A DNA stretch of 64,000 nucleotides from Moringa oleifera. Lineage: Eukaryota > Streptophyta > Magnoliopsida > Brassicales > Moringaceae. The stretch covers positions 2,061,001 through 2,125,000 of the forward strand of contig JAJFZO010000579.1 in NCBI GenBank assembly GCA_021397835.1, written 5' to 3'. The position numbers and the translations under genes are program-made. This document shows positions 49,971-62,800 of the stretch, in pieces (position 1 is the first letter of the stretch; the number at the start of each line of letters is the position of its first letter). The notes beneath the pieces were generated by a model that was given only the letters and a program-made list of their open reading frames with translations, made no database searches and was not told where the DNA came from.

Positions 49971-52143
49971 TAACTTCATATATGGTCTGTTGCTGTTGCC
50001 AACGAAAGAAAGATAGAACAATGGTCAAATTTAAGAAATTCAATACTTGATTGTATTAATTGTTGGCTAATGAGACGTGGGTGGCTGTAGATCAGGATTT
50101 TATATTGTCCTTGAACATATAAGCCTCTTTGTTTTGGGTGGATAAAGATTGATTGGTTTTCCTATTTGGAGAAAGAGATAAGGTGGTTTGTGATTAATTT
50201 AGCCACTTACACTTGTTATAGTTCTTCTTCTCCTGCTTACCTGTTTGCTTGTTTGGTCGACTGCCGTATATGATACTTTTTTCACATGATATTGAAACTT
50301 GATTACATTATAAAACTCTAATGTATACAGAACAATACTCTTCTGGCTGTTCGTCTTTGCAGTAAATTTTGAAAACGCACTCATTCTTGAAAAGTTTATA
50401 TAATTTCCATTTTTTTTTTGTTTTTTTTTATCATTCAGTAATTCTGAAATGATCCTAATTATTCTTTTTTAAGCATTCAACATTAATATTTCTAACAATG
50501 TCCTAAGTCGAAATAGTTTTTCATTTTATTTGAAATGCAGACTTAGAAATTCAAAGCGAACACACATACACAAAGGAAAAAAAAAAACAATACTATAGCT
50601 ACCAGATACTCAATATATATATAAATTAATCTTTTATGTTTTTTTAGTTACTATAATTCAGTATCTATTCTGTTATGCGCTCAATACAAACTATTCTAAC
50701 AATGTCATAAATTGAAAAACTTAAACAAAATTTCTCATTTTATTCAAAATACAGGCTTAAGAATTCAAAGCAAATACAGAAAAAAAAAATCTGACAGTTT
50801 AGCTACAAGAAATTCTATTTAACAATCTTCTATGCTTATGTATCATATTTCTCTTTGATAAATTAATAAGATGAAGATGGAGATTACTTTCCAACCCCAC
50901 CCCATCATGTTTACATCTTTTACTATTTTTTTTTATCAATTATATATATAATGTATATATTGCAAATTAAAATTAGTTTTTAATAAAGATTCCCTTCTTC
51001 TTTGGCTAAGAAGCTTTTGCATCTTGGTTCCAAGACATAAAGTTTGAATGTGATAAAGAGTAACAATATCTAGGCTGGGGTTAGTGTTTTTTTCTTCCCA
51101 AAAAGTTAGAATTATAGGAATACCAAACTTTTATGATAATAATGATTCAATCACTTAAATTTAATATTAATTATAAATCATTAAAAAAACATATAAAATT
51201 TTTAACTTGGGGTTGAGAACAATGTAAGGGTGTTTCGATGTCTGTGATGTTAGGCAACATAGCAGATTCCTTGTAAACAGTCCATTTTTCCTTTAGTCTT
51301 AAAAGAGACAAAGAGCAAAAATAATTAGTTAAAAAGTTATTTTATATTTTTATTTTAATATAATAAATTATAAAATAAATATTATTTAAAATTTTAAATT
51401 AAATTTTGTGTGTCAAATTAAATTTTAATATTAAAAAATAACAAACTTAATGTTAATTTACTAATTTAGATTAGATTAAAATTTATATAAAAATTAAAAG
51501 TAAAAATATTCAAAATTTAAATCTTGTATCACGAATTTTAATTTAAAATGAAGTATAAAATTTATTTGATTTATTTTTTAGATATTTCAATTATAAACAT
51601 ATTTTTAATTTATTATTATCATTTTTAATTTGGTACAAAAGATATAATTTAAGAATTTATGTACTATTTATCTTAATTTATAAAAAAATTTTATTTTAAT
51701 TTAAAAAATTAATATAGTTAAAATTAATAAAAAAATATGAATCCCTATCAAAAATATAATCCATATTACACAAAACACCAACCAAATAGGCAATCAATTA
51801 AGTAAAAGGGGGAAAAAAAAAAAACAGAGGCAATCAATGATGAACTACAACAAGCACTTGCAATATAATATATATATATAAAGCTAATTGCCAATATATA
51901 TGGTGTAAAAAGGTACATCTTTATGAGGTTTGATGCAAAACAGGAGAGCTTACATCTTCAAGAACAGAAGAACTTGATCTGCAGAGATCCAGGTTGGATT
52001 AGCCTACAATAATGCTAAATCATCCACTACAAAAATTACTGCAATGACCGTTGTATCTTTCTTTCATTTACAACACCGAGCATATGGGACCCCATGAAGA
52101 AACCTATGAACTAAAACTTTTTGCTATAGAAATGGCTCTACTG

Positions 52144-52850
52144 CTACACACTAAGACTAGAGGCTTCTGATCGGTTGAGCAGCGCCATCAACGTCTCAAT
52201 GTATTCATTGTCTTCTTCTGTAAAAATCAGTAGTTCCTCGGCCAGTTTCAGCCCAATAGATGATCCCTCTTCCTTGGTGATTTTGTTTTCAAATTCAGAG
52301 ATTTGCCCGAGGTTTTCATTATTGTCTGTCATACTCGTCTGCCTTGATGGGTTAACAGAGTCATCTGTGGCATCAATTGTTCTTCCTGAATGGTCCTGCG
52401 TATCCAGGCATTTTAACAGAAGTGGTTGTGGCCCCTCCTTAGGCTTGTCTTTGCGATAAATTCTGCAAAGAACAACTCTTGAAATGCCTCCGTGGCCAGA
52501 CGATATTCTTGCATTATCCACTTCGACTTTTAGGGCTCTTTTTGTTTTTATAGCCGAAGAACGTGAGGGCTTTCTTGTAACCCAGAATGGGGTCATCCTT
52601 GGGGATTGGCTTATCTTTGTCGCCGGAGTTTCACCGGCCCCCACCCACATTTCCTTCCAAAGTGCGACTGGGTCTTTTGCCTTTTCCATTAGATCAGCAC
52701 TTCTTTCGTTTGACGAAGTAGTAGCGCTCAGTGCAGCGTATGTAAGGGTTCTCCTGCCATGGCGACAACCACGGCTCTTGCCCATACAGATCAGCCTCCA
52801 GAATGAGATCCTCCGTTGGCAAATCTTTCCCCTGAATCTTGGGCCACAGG
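52144..52850 (-). pseudogene. NAC-domain transcription factor pseudogene, copy in unit 2
   Basis: Read on the - strand, the NAC frame starts abruptly at LLNFYLWPKIQGKDLP, without the GFRFHPTDE block. It then runs through EPWLSPWQENPYIRCTERYY. Two TGA codons replace residues that are open in the copy at 58859-59645: one just after RYYFVKRKK, one where the other copy has the conserved G-W-W-K-S. A size difference near 52530 and another before CRIYRKDKPK shift the frame. The tail LAEELLIFTEEDNE still resembles the other copy. The 213-residue open frame here is a shadow that uses the wrong frame for the DNA-binding domain. No introns are visible, although most NAC genes have one or two. Confidence 0.8.
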
Positions 52851-52861
52851 TAAAAATTCAA

Positions 52862-53104
52862 GAGCTCAACAAAGTGGAAGACCTAATTGCCAATGAACGC
52901 AAGAAAAACTCGACAATAACCAATGATCTTGTGAGGGAACACAAGAAAAACTCGACAATAACAGGGAGTGTGATTATTGGTCTCAGTTTTCCTCCCCCAG
53001 AAATAAGTGAATGGGCCGATTGTAACTGTACGTGCCAAGATTTGTCTGTAAACCTTGAGACGTCCATGGCTGATGACATGTTCAAATTTGCACAAGAACC
53101 ATAG
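52862..53104 (+). pseudogene. short conserved open frame of unknown origin, copy in unit 2
   Basis: This is the counterpart of 46476-46690: ELNKVEDLIANERKKNSTIT, an internally repeated KKNSTIT block, GLSFPPPEISEWADCNCTCQ and the same ending, FAQEP. It abuts the broken start of the NAC copy at the shared word GAGCTCAACAAAG. The 206-residue frame that begins at 52484 is antisense NAC sequence fused to this piece and is not a gene. Confidence 0.35.
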
Positions 53105-54951
53105 TCAAGAAAGATCTTGCATCTTTTTTGAATGACACTTCCTTCTTCCTCATCTTTTTCTTTACAGAAAGATATTATCATACTGTTAAAAGAAGATTAA
53201 AAAAAGATGAAAGTAATGAAAACATCGAAGAAATTTCATCCTTTTTGAATTAATCTGTAGCTTTTTTATGCATCACCTTTCATCTTTTCTTTATCTTTTT
53301 TTTTAATACTATTAGAAAAGAAAAGGAAAATGATCGTTCTTGGCTATGGTTCTTTTGCAAATCTGCTGCGTAATCATTACATGAAAGTTACCATGGATTC
53401 AGGCATGAAACCTCTCATCTTGATCGGCTACAAGCAAAATCTGTGTGCGTTTAAAATCACCACTCTTATTTCTTGAAAAGGAAAACGAAACCCACAATCG
53501 TACTGTCTGTTTTTTTCGAGATTTTCCAATGTTCCCAATACCAACTAGAGGCTAGAGGAAAACGAAGGAAGTAGTAGCAGTTTTTGTGTTTGTATAAATA
53601 TACCCTTTCAATTGTTCTTATTTTTGGGTTCAAAGTTTGTTGAAAAATAAATTTAAAAATGAAAGAAAAAAATATATGATAAGATATATTCTCTCTCTAG
53701 CACATATCTATCAAAATAACTCATTAAAATTATATATAAGGGACATGATATGGGCTTAGGCTTCAAAGAATAACTTACTTTTCAAAAAAATAAAATAAAA
53801 TAAACTCATGTAGCATATTGTGGTTGGTTAATCATACCAAATCAGATAATTATTTTTGAAATTTATTTATTTTAAAAATAATTATCTATATAAATTTTTT
53901 TGACCAATATGAGAGTGAATCTTTCTCCGAACCTTTCTATATAGAAGAAATGATCTAATTCTTCTTTAGGCCTCCCAATTCACACAAACCACGTCTTTGG
54001 GCTTGATCACCTGATATCACATCTCATAGCCATATGATACCGCGCGCTCACCTCAATATCTACCTCCTAATCATTCTGCATGTCCTTCATGTGTTGGCCT
54101 TATCCTTTATTTCTCTCCGAAGTAGACTCACCTTCCCTACCTAAATAAAGAGTCCCCACTTCTCAGTATACAAAACTTGCACCTTTCTCTCCCTCCCTCG
54201 AGTTCTTGTATAAATGACACATATTGAGATGTTGATTATTGAAGAGGTGTTTTCATCTCTAGGACCATAAATTATTAATCACTCTAGAAATCTTGTACCT
54301 TTGGTTTTTTTGAGTTATCGAAAAAATAGTTTTTTTTGGAAATGGACATTTCTTTGACTCTGTTTTTTCATTTTTCATTTTTTTATTTTTCTTATTGGTA
54401 TGTCTTTTTCCGATATCTCTTTTATCCAAATTCATCTTTTTGATGTACACAGAAAGCTTTCTTCTTTTGGTTCCATTTTAATCTTTTTAAAGAAAAATTA
54501 TCTCTCTATAATATGTTAAGCAAATACAAAATCAACTTTATATGTTTGATGCAAAACATAATTACATAATCAAAAATATCAATTCACAATAAAACTCATG
54601 CACTTACATCCATGGATGAAAGTTGGGGCGTGAAAAATAATACAAGAGCTCCTCATAGTGAACTTGAGGACTCCACAAGATATTACTGAATTTCACGATG
54701 TGATCTTTGATGCACGAATGGCTTTACTGCGAAGAACACATGCAAAGAGTTTTCTCTTACAAATTGGTTTTTATAAGTTAAAATTGTACCCATAGGGTTG
54801 TAGTATTGGTATTAGGGTAGGACATTCCGTGATCCGAACAGAGGAGCACATCTGCTAAACGGTTATGCAATAACACGTCCTGAATGAAAGAATATTGATG
54901 TTTCAACCCACCTGGTTCCTCTTTTAAGTTATGATATATAAAGTTATAATT

Positions 54952-55120
54952 TTGGGACCAAAATTTACAACGTGAAGGATATGATATGTTGCTCCAATGG
55001 CTTCCATGGCCGCCCGGAAAGCTTGGCAAGATTTTGAAGGCTGATCGCGTTGTTGGAACAAGTCACCAGGCTGGCTCAGATAGCTTGCTCAGGCTCCAGG
55101 TTTCATGAAATTGAAGAAAA
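54952..55120 (+). pseudogene. fragment of a CAF1-type (CCR4-associated) deadenylase
   Basis: The + strand reads FGTKIYNVKDMICC, a degenerate HGRPESLARF and, after a one-base frame change, KILKADRVVGTSHQAGSDSL, then FMKLKKNK in yet another frame. This follows the C-terminal half of plant CAF1 (KIYDVKHMIKFC...HGGLDRVA..LEVDRVVGKSHQAGSDSLLTW.AF.K.K). The HQAGSDSLL block carries part of the DEDD active site (the Asp of AGSD). Earlier DEDD motifs are absent, so it is a dead fragment. The open frame on the - strand (54778-55029) is its shadow. Confidence 0.65.
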
Positions 55121-57069
55121 ACAAGCTGCTCGATGTGGGTCACCCTGACTTCAATTGGCCAGGTCTAGTTTAGTTTTTGAACCGGCTTCGAGCCTTTAAT
55201 CATGTGAATATTAGGATTATGATGGTAATGTTTGTAACTATGTTGACGTAAAAGCATTATGATAATGCCAAATATTGAACAATTATCAAGTGATGCATTT
55301 AAGTTACTTCCTTTCTAATTGTTATTAATGAACAAAGAGGGGGAGTTTTTATCTTAGCAAATATCTCTGAAATCGGCCAAGATAAGTGCATTGCTATTCA
55401 TAAATCATCTTCCTAATGTGTGTTGTTTATTATATGTGCAGTTCTGAGTAACGGGGTAGATGTTAAGTTGGCGGTTTCACAGGATCAAAGAAGCTGCAGT
55501 GAAATTCTCTATTCTTTCCAAGACTCAAAAGAGTTAGGAACTGTCAGTTTCAGTACAATGATAGCCTATAATGGCTATCTCCAAAAACATCAAACTTCTT
55601 TGCAATACCAACTAGAAATTGCTGATGAAATTCATTTATACTGTTTGGCTTGAAAAGTCAAAGACAATTGGAAACAAACATAATGTTTGAATGATTCAGA
55701 ATAGCAAGATTCATTATAATACCAAAATAATATATAAACCATATATAATATAATTACCAATGATGAAAAGATTTTATTTGTAGCAAAAGCAAAATAATAT
55801 GCTTTGAGAAATAGTTAGATATGTGAGTAAAATCCCGTATGGATAAGATATGAAGAAGATAACAAATTTATAAAAGATTAAATTATATTAAACTTTTGAG
55901 ATGAAATTTAACCCTTAAAAAAAGGAATCATCTCTCAAGTAAATAAAGTATCAACTTTGCAAGTTTGATGCATAAATAACTTACATCATCAAAAATATCA
56001 AATGACAGAAGTTGTAAGAAGAAAAGACACACGGATGCTATTACTGGGTCTGAATAACCATCAAAACATGCAAATCTGAGACGATGATGCATCACCAAAG
56101 CCATCATCAAACCAAACTGCAGCCCCTTCTCTCAAACCTTTAGCAATGGAAACATTTTTGCCACAAAAATTTTTGCTTCATGGGTTGGCTTGTAACTTCA
56201 GTTGTTGTCAACGGAAGAAGATAGCAGATGCAGTGGTCAAATTTAATAAATTCGATACTTGATTGTATTAATTATTGTTGTTTTTGTTGACCAATCAGAC
56301 CTGGGTGGCTGCAGATCAAGATTTCATGTTGTCCTTGAAGATGCAAGTCTATTTACCTTTGCAGTAAATTCCGAAAAAACACTCATTCTTGAAAAGTTTT
56401 ATATAATTCCTATTTTTTTTTTTTTATGGCTCAGATCATCCTTGTTTCTTTCTGTTATTCTGTAACTTTGAAATGATATTAATTATTCTTTTTTATACCT
56501 TCAACATAAACATTTTTAACCGTACCGTAAATTGAAAACCTTAAAAAAAGAGTTTTCCATATTTACCTAGCAATTCAAAGCAAACACACACAGTGTACCC
56601 AAAAAAAAAAGAAGAAGACAATAGTCTAGCTACAAGATGCTCAATATATCAATTAATCTTCTATGTTTCTGTAGTTTACTATCATTCCGTATTCTGTTTT
56701 GCATGTTCAGCACAAATGTTTAAAGTAAATTGAAAAACTTAAACAAAATTCCTCATTTATTCGAAATATATATCTTCTCTGTATTTAAGAATTGAAAGCA
56801 AACACGAAAAAGAAATCGACACTTTAGCTACAAGATATTCTATATAACAATCTTCTATGTTTATCAATCATATTTTTCTTTGATAAATTAATAAGATGAA
56901 GATGGAGAAGACTTCCCAACCCCAACCCGTCATGTTTACATCTTTTACTAATTTTTTTAATCATTTATATTTGTATATATTGTAAATTAAAATTTTAGTT
57001 TTAATTAAAGATTTCCTTCTTCTTTATCTACGGAGCTGTAAAGAATACTTAACTCATTTTGGTGGCTGG

Positions 57070-57470
57070 AGGAAGTTGCATGGCTGCTTGTAAAGCGGTC
57101 GGAGGTTTAGGCTTTTGTGATTTTCAGGGGTTTAATCTAGCTATGCTGCTACCGACGGCGTGAAGGAGGGTGAAGCTCTCGGCTTATTGGAAGCTGTAAT
57201 CTAGGTGAGAAGCTTGAGTTATCAAAAGGTGATTTCCGAATTGGATGCTCAAACTATTACTAATGCAATTAAATTCTCTCTACCAATATCATCGAATTTG
57301 GTTCCATTATTAATAGCTGTAAATCTTTTCTTGATCAGGAAGACTATTTTTTCATTCTGTCATGCACAAAGGCAAGCAAATGAGACTGCTCGGTACATAG
57401 GGCTTCTTATTTCTATGTTAATCCCTTCGTTTGGTCTGAACCTCCTCCCTTTCTTGGGGGTTTCTGATTA
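57070..57470 (+). pseudogene. LINE-type retroelement fragment with RNase H
   Basis: The blocks GGLGFCDFQGFNLAMLL (the link that precedes the zf-RVT domain in plant LINEs) and EGEALGLLEAV, SLSYQKVISELDAQTITNAI and FCHAQRQANETA (plant RNase H, RVT_3) follow one another with stops and frame changes. The zinc-knuckle part between them is deleted. Unit 2 lacks this piece, so it probably inserted after the units separated. Confidence 0.6.
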
Positions 57471-57601
57471 ATTAATCTCTTGTGATGAAATTTTATAAAA
57501 TGAATATTTGATTAAAAAATCAAAAACACTAGCTAGCAAAAGCCATATTTCATATATAATTGGAGGAAACATAATGCATAATGTGAAAATAGATCATATA
57601 T

Positions 57602-57635
57602 TATATATGTATATATATATATATGTGTGTGTATA
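57602..57635. repeat. (AT)n(GT)n microsatellite
   Basis: A TA-rich run followed by GTGTGTGT, of the same type as 47964-47995. Confidence 0.8.
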
Positions 57636-58858
57636 TTGTTAGCTTGGCTTCAGCTTTTGGACCATCTTGGTTTGTGACAAAGAATAACAATATCTAGGCT
57701 GGGGTTAGTTTTTTTTTTTTTTTTGTCTTACTAAATTTTTCCAATCAATGTATGTTGTCTATTAGTGGGTGTAAATTTTTTTTTCTCCCCAAAAAATAAG
57801 AATTATATAAATACAAAACTTTTCTTAATTTAAGAAACCGTTTTTTAATAATAAATGATTCAGTGATCACTCAAATTTAATATTATTTATAAATCATTAA
57901 AAAGCATATAAAATTTTAACTTTGGGCTGAGAACAATTTATTGTTTTGATGGCTGTGATGTTAGGCAACACAGTAGATTCCTTATAAACAGTCCATTTTT
58001 CATTTAGTCTTAAAAAGAGACCGGAGAGCAGCAATATTTAGTAAAATAAATAGTTAAAAAGTTATTTGATATTTTTATTTTAATATAATAAATTATAAAA
58101 TAAATATTATTTAAAATTTCAAATTGTATTTTAATATTAAAAATAATAAATTAAATTTTAATTTACTAATTTAAATTTAATTAAAATTTATATAAAAATA
58201 AAAAAATAAAAAAATTTAAATTAGAAATTTTGTATCACAAACTTTGACTTAAGATCGATGAAGTATAAAATTTATATGATTTATTTTTAGATATTTTAAT
58301 TATAAAAATATTTTTAATTTTTTATTATCTTTTTCAATTTGATACGGAGTATATAATTTAAAATGTTATATAATATTTATCTTAAGCTATAAATATTTTT
58401 TATTTTAATTTGAAAATTAATATAATTAAAATTAATAAAAAAATATGAATTCCCATTAAAAATACCAAAAATATAATCCATATTGCACAACAACCAACCA
58501 AATAGGCAAACAATTAAGTAAAAGAAAAAGAAAAAAAAAACAGAGGCAATCAATGATCAACTACAAAAAGCACTTGCAATATAATATGCATAGAGCTAAT
58601 TGCCAGTACATATGGTGTAAAAAGGTCTATCTTTACGAGGTTTGATGCAAAACAGAAGAGCTTACGTCTTCAAGAACAGCATAAGAACCTGATCTACAAC
58701 CACCCAGGTTGGATTAGCCTAGAATGATACCAACTAAACCACTACAAAAATTACCGCAATGACCGTTGTATCTTTCTTTCATTTACCACACCGAGCATAT
58801 AGGAATTCATGAGGAAACCTATGAACCAAAACTTTTTGCTATAGAAATGGCTCTACTG

Positions 58859-59645
58859 CTACACACTAAGACTAGGGCCTTGCGCTTGGTTGAGCAGTTG
58901 CTCATTTTCTTCTTCTGTGAAAATTAGTAGTTCCTCGGCCAGTTTTAGCCCCATAGATGATCCCTGTTCCTCTTTGATTTTATTTTCAAATTCTATATCT
59001 TGCTCGAGGTTTTCTTTCAACTCATTGTCTGTCATACTCGTTTGTGTAGATCGGTTAACGGAGTCATTTGCAGCATCCATTGTTCCTGAGTGGTCTTGTG
59101 TATCCAGTCTTCTTAACAGAGGTAGTTGTGGCCTGTCCTTAGGCTTGTCTTTGCAATAAATTCTGCAACGAGTACACCCTTGAAATGTGTCCATGGCCAG
59201 ACGATAATCGTGCATTATCCACTTCGATTTTTGGGCCTCTTTTAGGATTCATCTTTTTGTTCTTGTAGCGGAAGAACGTGAGGGCTTTGTAATCCAGAGT
59301 GAGGCCATCCTTGGGGATTGACTTATCTTTGTGGCCGGACTTCCACCAGCCCCCATCCACATTTCCTTCCAAAGTGCGACTGCGTCTTTTGCCTTTTCCA
59401 TTAGAGCACAGCTTCTTTCGTTTGTCGAAGTAGTAGCGCTCAGTGCCGCGCATGTAAGGGTTCTCTTGCCATGGCAACAACCACGGCTCTTGCCCATACA
59501 CATCGGCCTCCAGAATGAGATTCTCCATTGGCAAATCTTTCCCGTGAATCTTGAGCCACAGGTAAAAATTCAAGAGGTCTTCATCAGTGGGATGAAACCT
59601 AAACCCAGATAGAATTGAGGGGCAGTAAATGTCTTTAGCGGACAT
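58859..59645 (-). pseudogene. NAC-domain transcription factor, one-base frameshift copy in unit 3
   Basis: Read on the - strand from the ATG at 59645 (MSAKDIYCPS), about 14 residues before GFRFHPTDEDLLNFYLWLK, a usual NAC distance. Another in-frame ATG at 59750 would add a hydrophobic lead and is less likely. NAC subdomains A-D follow: KDLPMENLILEADVYGQEPW, ERYYFDKRKKLCSNGKGKRR, GGWWKSGHKDKSI and LDYKALTFFRYKNKKMNPKR. At the A-run 59228-59232 (TTTTT on the + strand) the frame changes. The next frame gives SKWIMHDYRLAMDTFQ and CRIYCKDKPKDRPQ, the normal NAC subdomain E. One fewer A would join both parts, but I only note this. Total length about 260 residues, no intron. It could be a real recent break or a sequencing error; a functional gene is not excluded. 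Confidence 0.75.
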
Positions 59646-59849
59646 ATTCGTGGATGAAAGTAGCAAAAAGGAGAAATCACTGGAAGGAAAGCAGAACCAG
59701 AAGAAAGAAAATGAAAGAGATCTCTGGGTGACGCCAGAACTGAAGTTCAAAGCTGGAAGTGTGTTAATATGACCATTTGGGATCGCCTGATCTCAGTAGG
59801 ATTACGTTGATCTAGGGCGCCAAAGCCATCCTTAAGTTTTCCTTAATGA

Positions 59850-62800
59850 AAAAAAGGGATTCTTGATCTAACTAAATATCTTCCAAATCAGGCAAGATTG
59901 TCGATTAATTAAGCCTATCTGTTTCATGCTTCACAAGTACCCTTTCTTCGATTTCTCTCATTTTTAGTCTGAAGTTTTGCGCGTTCAACATGCTAGGTTG
60001 GTGATTAGGAAGATCTCATTTAATTTTTTCTACATTTCTTCCTTTCTCATAGATCTAGTTAAGTCGTTTACAAAAACTACTCAGGAAAAAACATGGTAGG
60101 AAGTCCCACGAATTGCTGTGAGCTTCATCTAATGAATTGTGGCAGTAACGTGAAAACAAAGTTCATTAATATCTTTCACGCTCTCTTTTCGTGAAACTAG
60201 CAGAGCCTGCTCACTATAGGGATATTTTGTTAAATGCTTATTAGATTTATGGTATATATTCTTATTTTCATCCAATCCGTTCAGACCGAATCCATGGCAT
60301 CAATAATTTCCTTGCTTCTTTATATCACAGTCATTCAGTATTCACTGAGACTGAGGTGATTTCTCTGTGTGTACATTTTGCATATTTACTAGAAATTACA
60401 GTCACTCAGGGTATTACAATGCCCTGAAATGCGGAAAATTATGTGAGAGGTCACTTGTGACTGTTAGAATAAGAAGTTCTTGTGGAATAGTTGTCGTTAT
60501 GGTTTCCATTTGATGGTATAATATTTCTGGATATGACTATTTTTTGGATTTGTCAGATGACCTGTTGCAATTGGTACATGCATGTTCATCATATTTCTCA
60601 TGAAGCTTCTTCATTCTTTTCATTTAGGCCTAGTTTTGGTTCCATTTCCACTGTTTTTTTTTTTATTTCCCATTTATTGATGTGATCTCTGCTGCACTGA
60701 GTGGTAAAATATGATCAAAAGCAGTGTACTACTTCTCATTCCTCGAAAACTTGGTGCACCCAAACGTGTATTTCTTCTCATTTTTCAAAATGCGCGTGTG
60801 CTGTAAATTTTCATCCAAAAGAGGCATCCATTAATTCCTATGATCATGAAATCTTCCTCCAATATAACATCTCCAGAAAAAATATGCACTAAGACTGGAA
60901 ATTTTTGTTTGCATAGAGTTGCATGTGCCTGCATAGTAACTGTCTGAAAACAATATCTATGATGATAATTCCCCAGTTTCATCTGAATCAGATGAGCTTT
61001 TTTTGTTTGATTTGCCCATTAACGCTTTACTGTGAAGAACACATCTTCTGGTCTAACTGGTTAATTTTTTCTGTAGTACATATATGGCAGAGAATTTAAT
61101 GGGAGAGATTTATGAGTGAACACTTCTTCTTTATCAAATTCAGATCTCATGGATGGATTTTGATATTGTTAGGATCGCAAATCAACTAAGTATGAGAGTT
61201 ATTGTTGATTTATTAATTTTTAAATATTCTTCTCTTACAAATTGGTTTCTGTAACTCAAAATTATGCTCATAGCAATGTATTATTGCTATTAGTGTAGGA
61301 CATTCCATGATCCAAACTCAGAAGCTGCAAATGGAGCAACTTGGCAAAAGTCTTCATATCTTTTTCTTATTTCTTTCTTTTTCATAAATTCAGTTAAGGT
61401 GTTTACAGAAGCTAAGGGGGGAGTAACATGGTAGGATTCAAGAATTGTCACGAGCTTCAACTAATGAATTGTTGCAGAAACTTGAAAATGAAGTTCATTA
61501 ATTCTTTTATGTTCTCTCTGTTTGTGAAATCAGCTGGCCCTTGTTGAATCTAGAAACTTTCTATTAAATGCTTACTAAGTTTATTGAAAATTTCCTTGTT
61601 TCTCTAAATTACCATCATTTAGTGCAATTAAAAGAATATTCACAAACAGGATAAGTGTCAAAAACAATTTTTTAATGTTTCTTTTACTTCAAGATGCTTT
61701 TATTAATTTCTGCCATTCATATGTTTTAGGTGTTAGCCATCTGCTGATGAGATTGAGGCTCCATCTACAAGGGGCTTGAGAGGACGACACTGCCTGAATG
61801 AAGCCTGAATCAGAGTCTCAAGCTGCCCCGACCACTGACGTAGAGCATCCCGAAATTCCCTCAGCCATACATGAGGCAGAAGAGTGTAGGGTCTCATCAC
61901 CTAAGAAGGCAAAATAGAGGTCTGCAGCAATACCAAGAACGTATAAGGTATGCCTTAATCTTTTTTTTTTTAACTATTTTGTAAAAAAGAAACACGTCTG
62001 TTGATTAATAATAAAATTTAACATTATAATTGATTTGTGCCTCGGAGTGAGGGGAGGAGTAAGTTCAATGTTGAGGAGAGGAAAGAGAATGGAGAGATAA
62101 TGTAATAAAAATTTAACTTGAGGAGATGATGTGAAGCTACAAGCAATAGGTTAATGTTTTTTTGATTAGCGACTAACTCAGAATTTCTATTTTGCTCTTT
62201 ACTAATGACTTGCATGATCCAAGTGCAAAAAGCTTTTGCTGATTGGTTTCAAATTGATTTGGCATTCATCTGAAGTGGTGCACTTAAAGTTACTTCATTT
62301 CTGATTATAGGCTTTCGTCAATGAAACAAAAGGATTTTTGATCTGACCAAATATGCTCTAAATTGGGTAAAGATTTTCTGTTAATTGAGCATATCAATGT
62401 CATGCTTTCGGGGTATCCTTTCTTCAAATTCTCTCATTTCAGTCTGAAGTTGCGCGTCTCCTATCCTGCCTGAGAAAATCTTCTTTTTGATTTAATTTGA
62501 TAGTGGAGAGTCTCTTTTTAGGAGCCATTGCTGATAGGTTGGTGACTGAATGGCCTATGATGCTGATGATACTTCCACGTTTTCCTCAATTGATACTAAA
62601 ACAATATGCTTTCATTTGAGAAATGCTCTATGAACAGAGACGTTGTTAAATGTGTGAATAAAATCCCACGTTTACAAAATATGATAAACATAATGAATGA
62701 TGATGGGTTGGTTGGTTGGTTTTCCTTTTCTACTTGGACGGTTTGCTATAGTTATTCTTCTCCTGGTTATCTTTTTGCCTGTCTGATTGGTTGCTGCTGT

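Larger units (their letters stand above)
49255..54250 (+). repeat. duplicated unit 2
   Basis: Shares its text in order with unit 3 at an offset of about 6.0-6.7 kb (49262 with 55627, 51241 with 57953, 52144 with 58859). It also shares the 52860-54250 part with 46470-47770 of unit 1. It contains the nonsense-damaged NAC copy. An internal repetition (50515-50620 versus 50690-50830) is shared with unit 3 but not with unit 1, so units 2 and 3 separated more recently. Confidence 0.7.
54480..59760 (+). repeat. duplicated unit 3
   Basis: Third copy of the family. 55417-55700 matches 43460-43720 almost line for line, and 55627-59600 follows unit 2. It contains a CAF1 fragment near its left end, a LINE fragment that unit 2 lacks (57070-57470), and the better-preserved NAC copy. 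Confidence 0.7.

Noticed and set aside
52144..52785. 213-residue - strand frame as an intact gene
   Set aside because: Its first half is the wrong frame of the NAC domain; the real NAC frame there has two TGA codons and frame changes.
52484..53104. 206-residue + strand open frame
   Set aside because: It is antisense to the NAC pseudogene in its first half and runs into a different duplicated fragment; no domain supports it as a gene.
57205..57471. 88-residue + strand frame as a membrane protein gene
   Set aside because: Its first part is RNase H of a LINE fragment; the hydrophobic end comes from a frame change.
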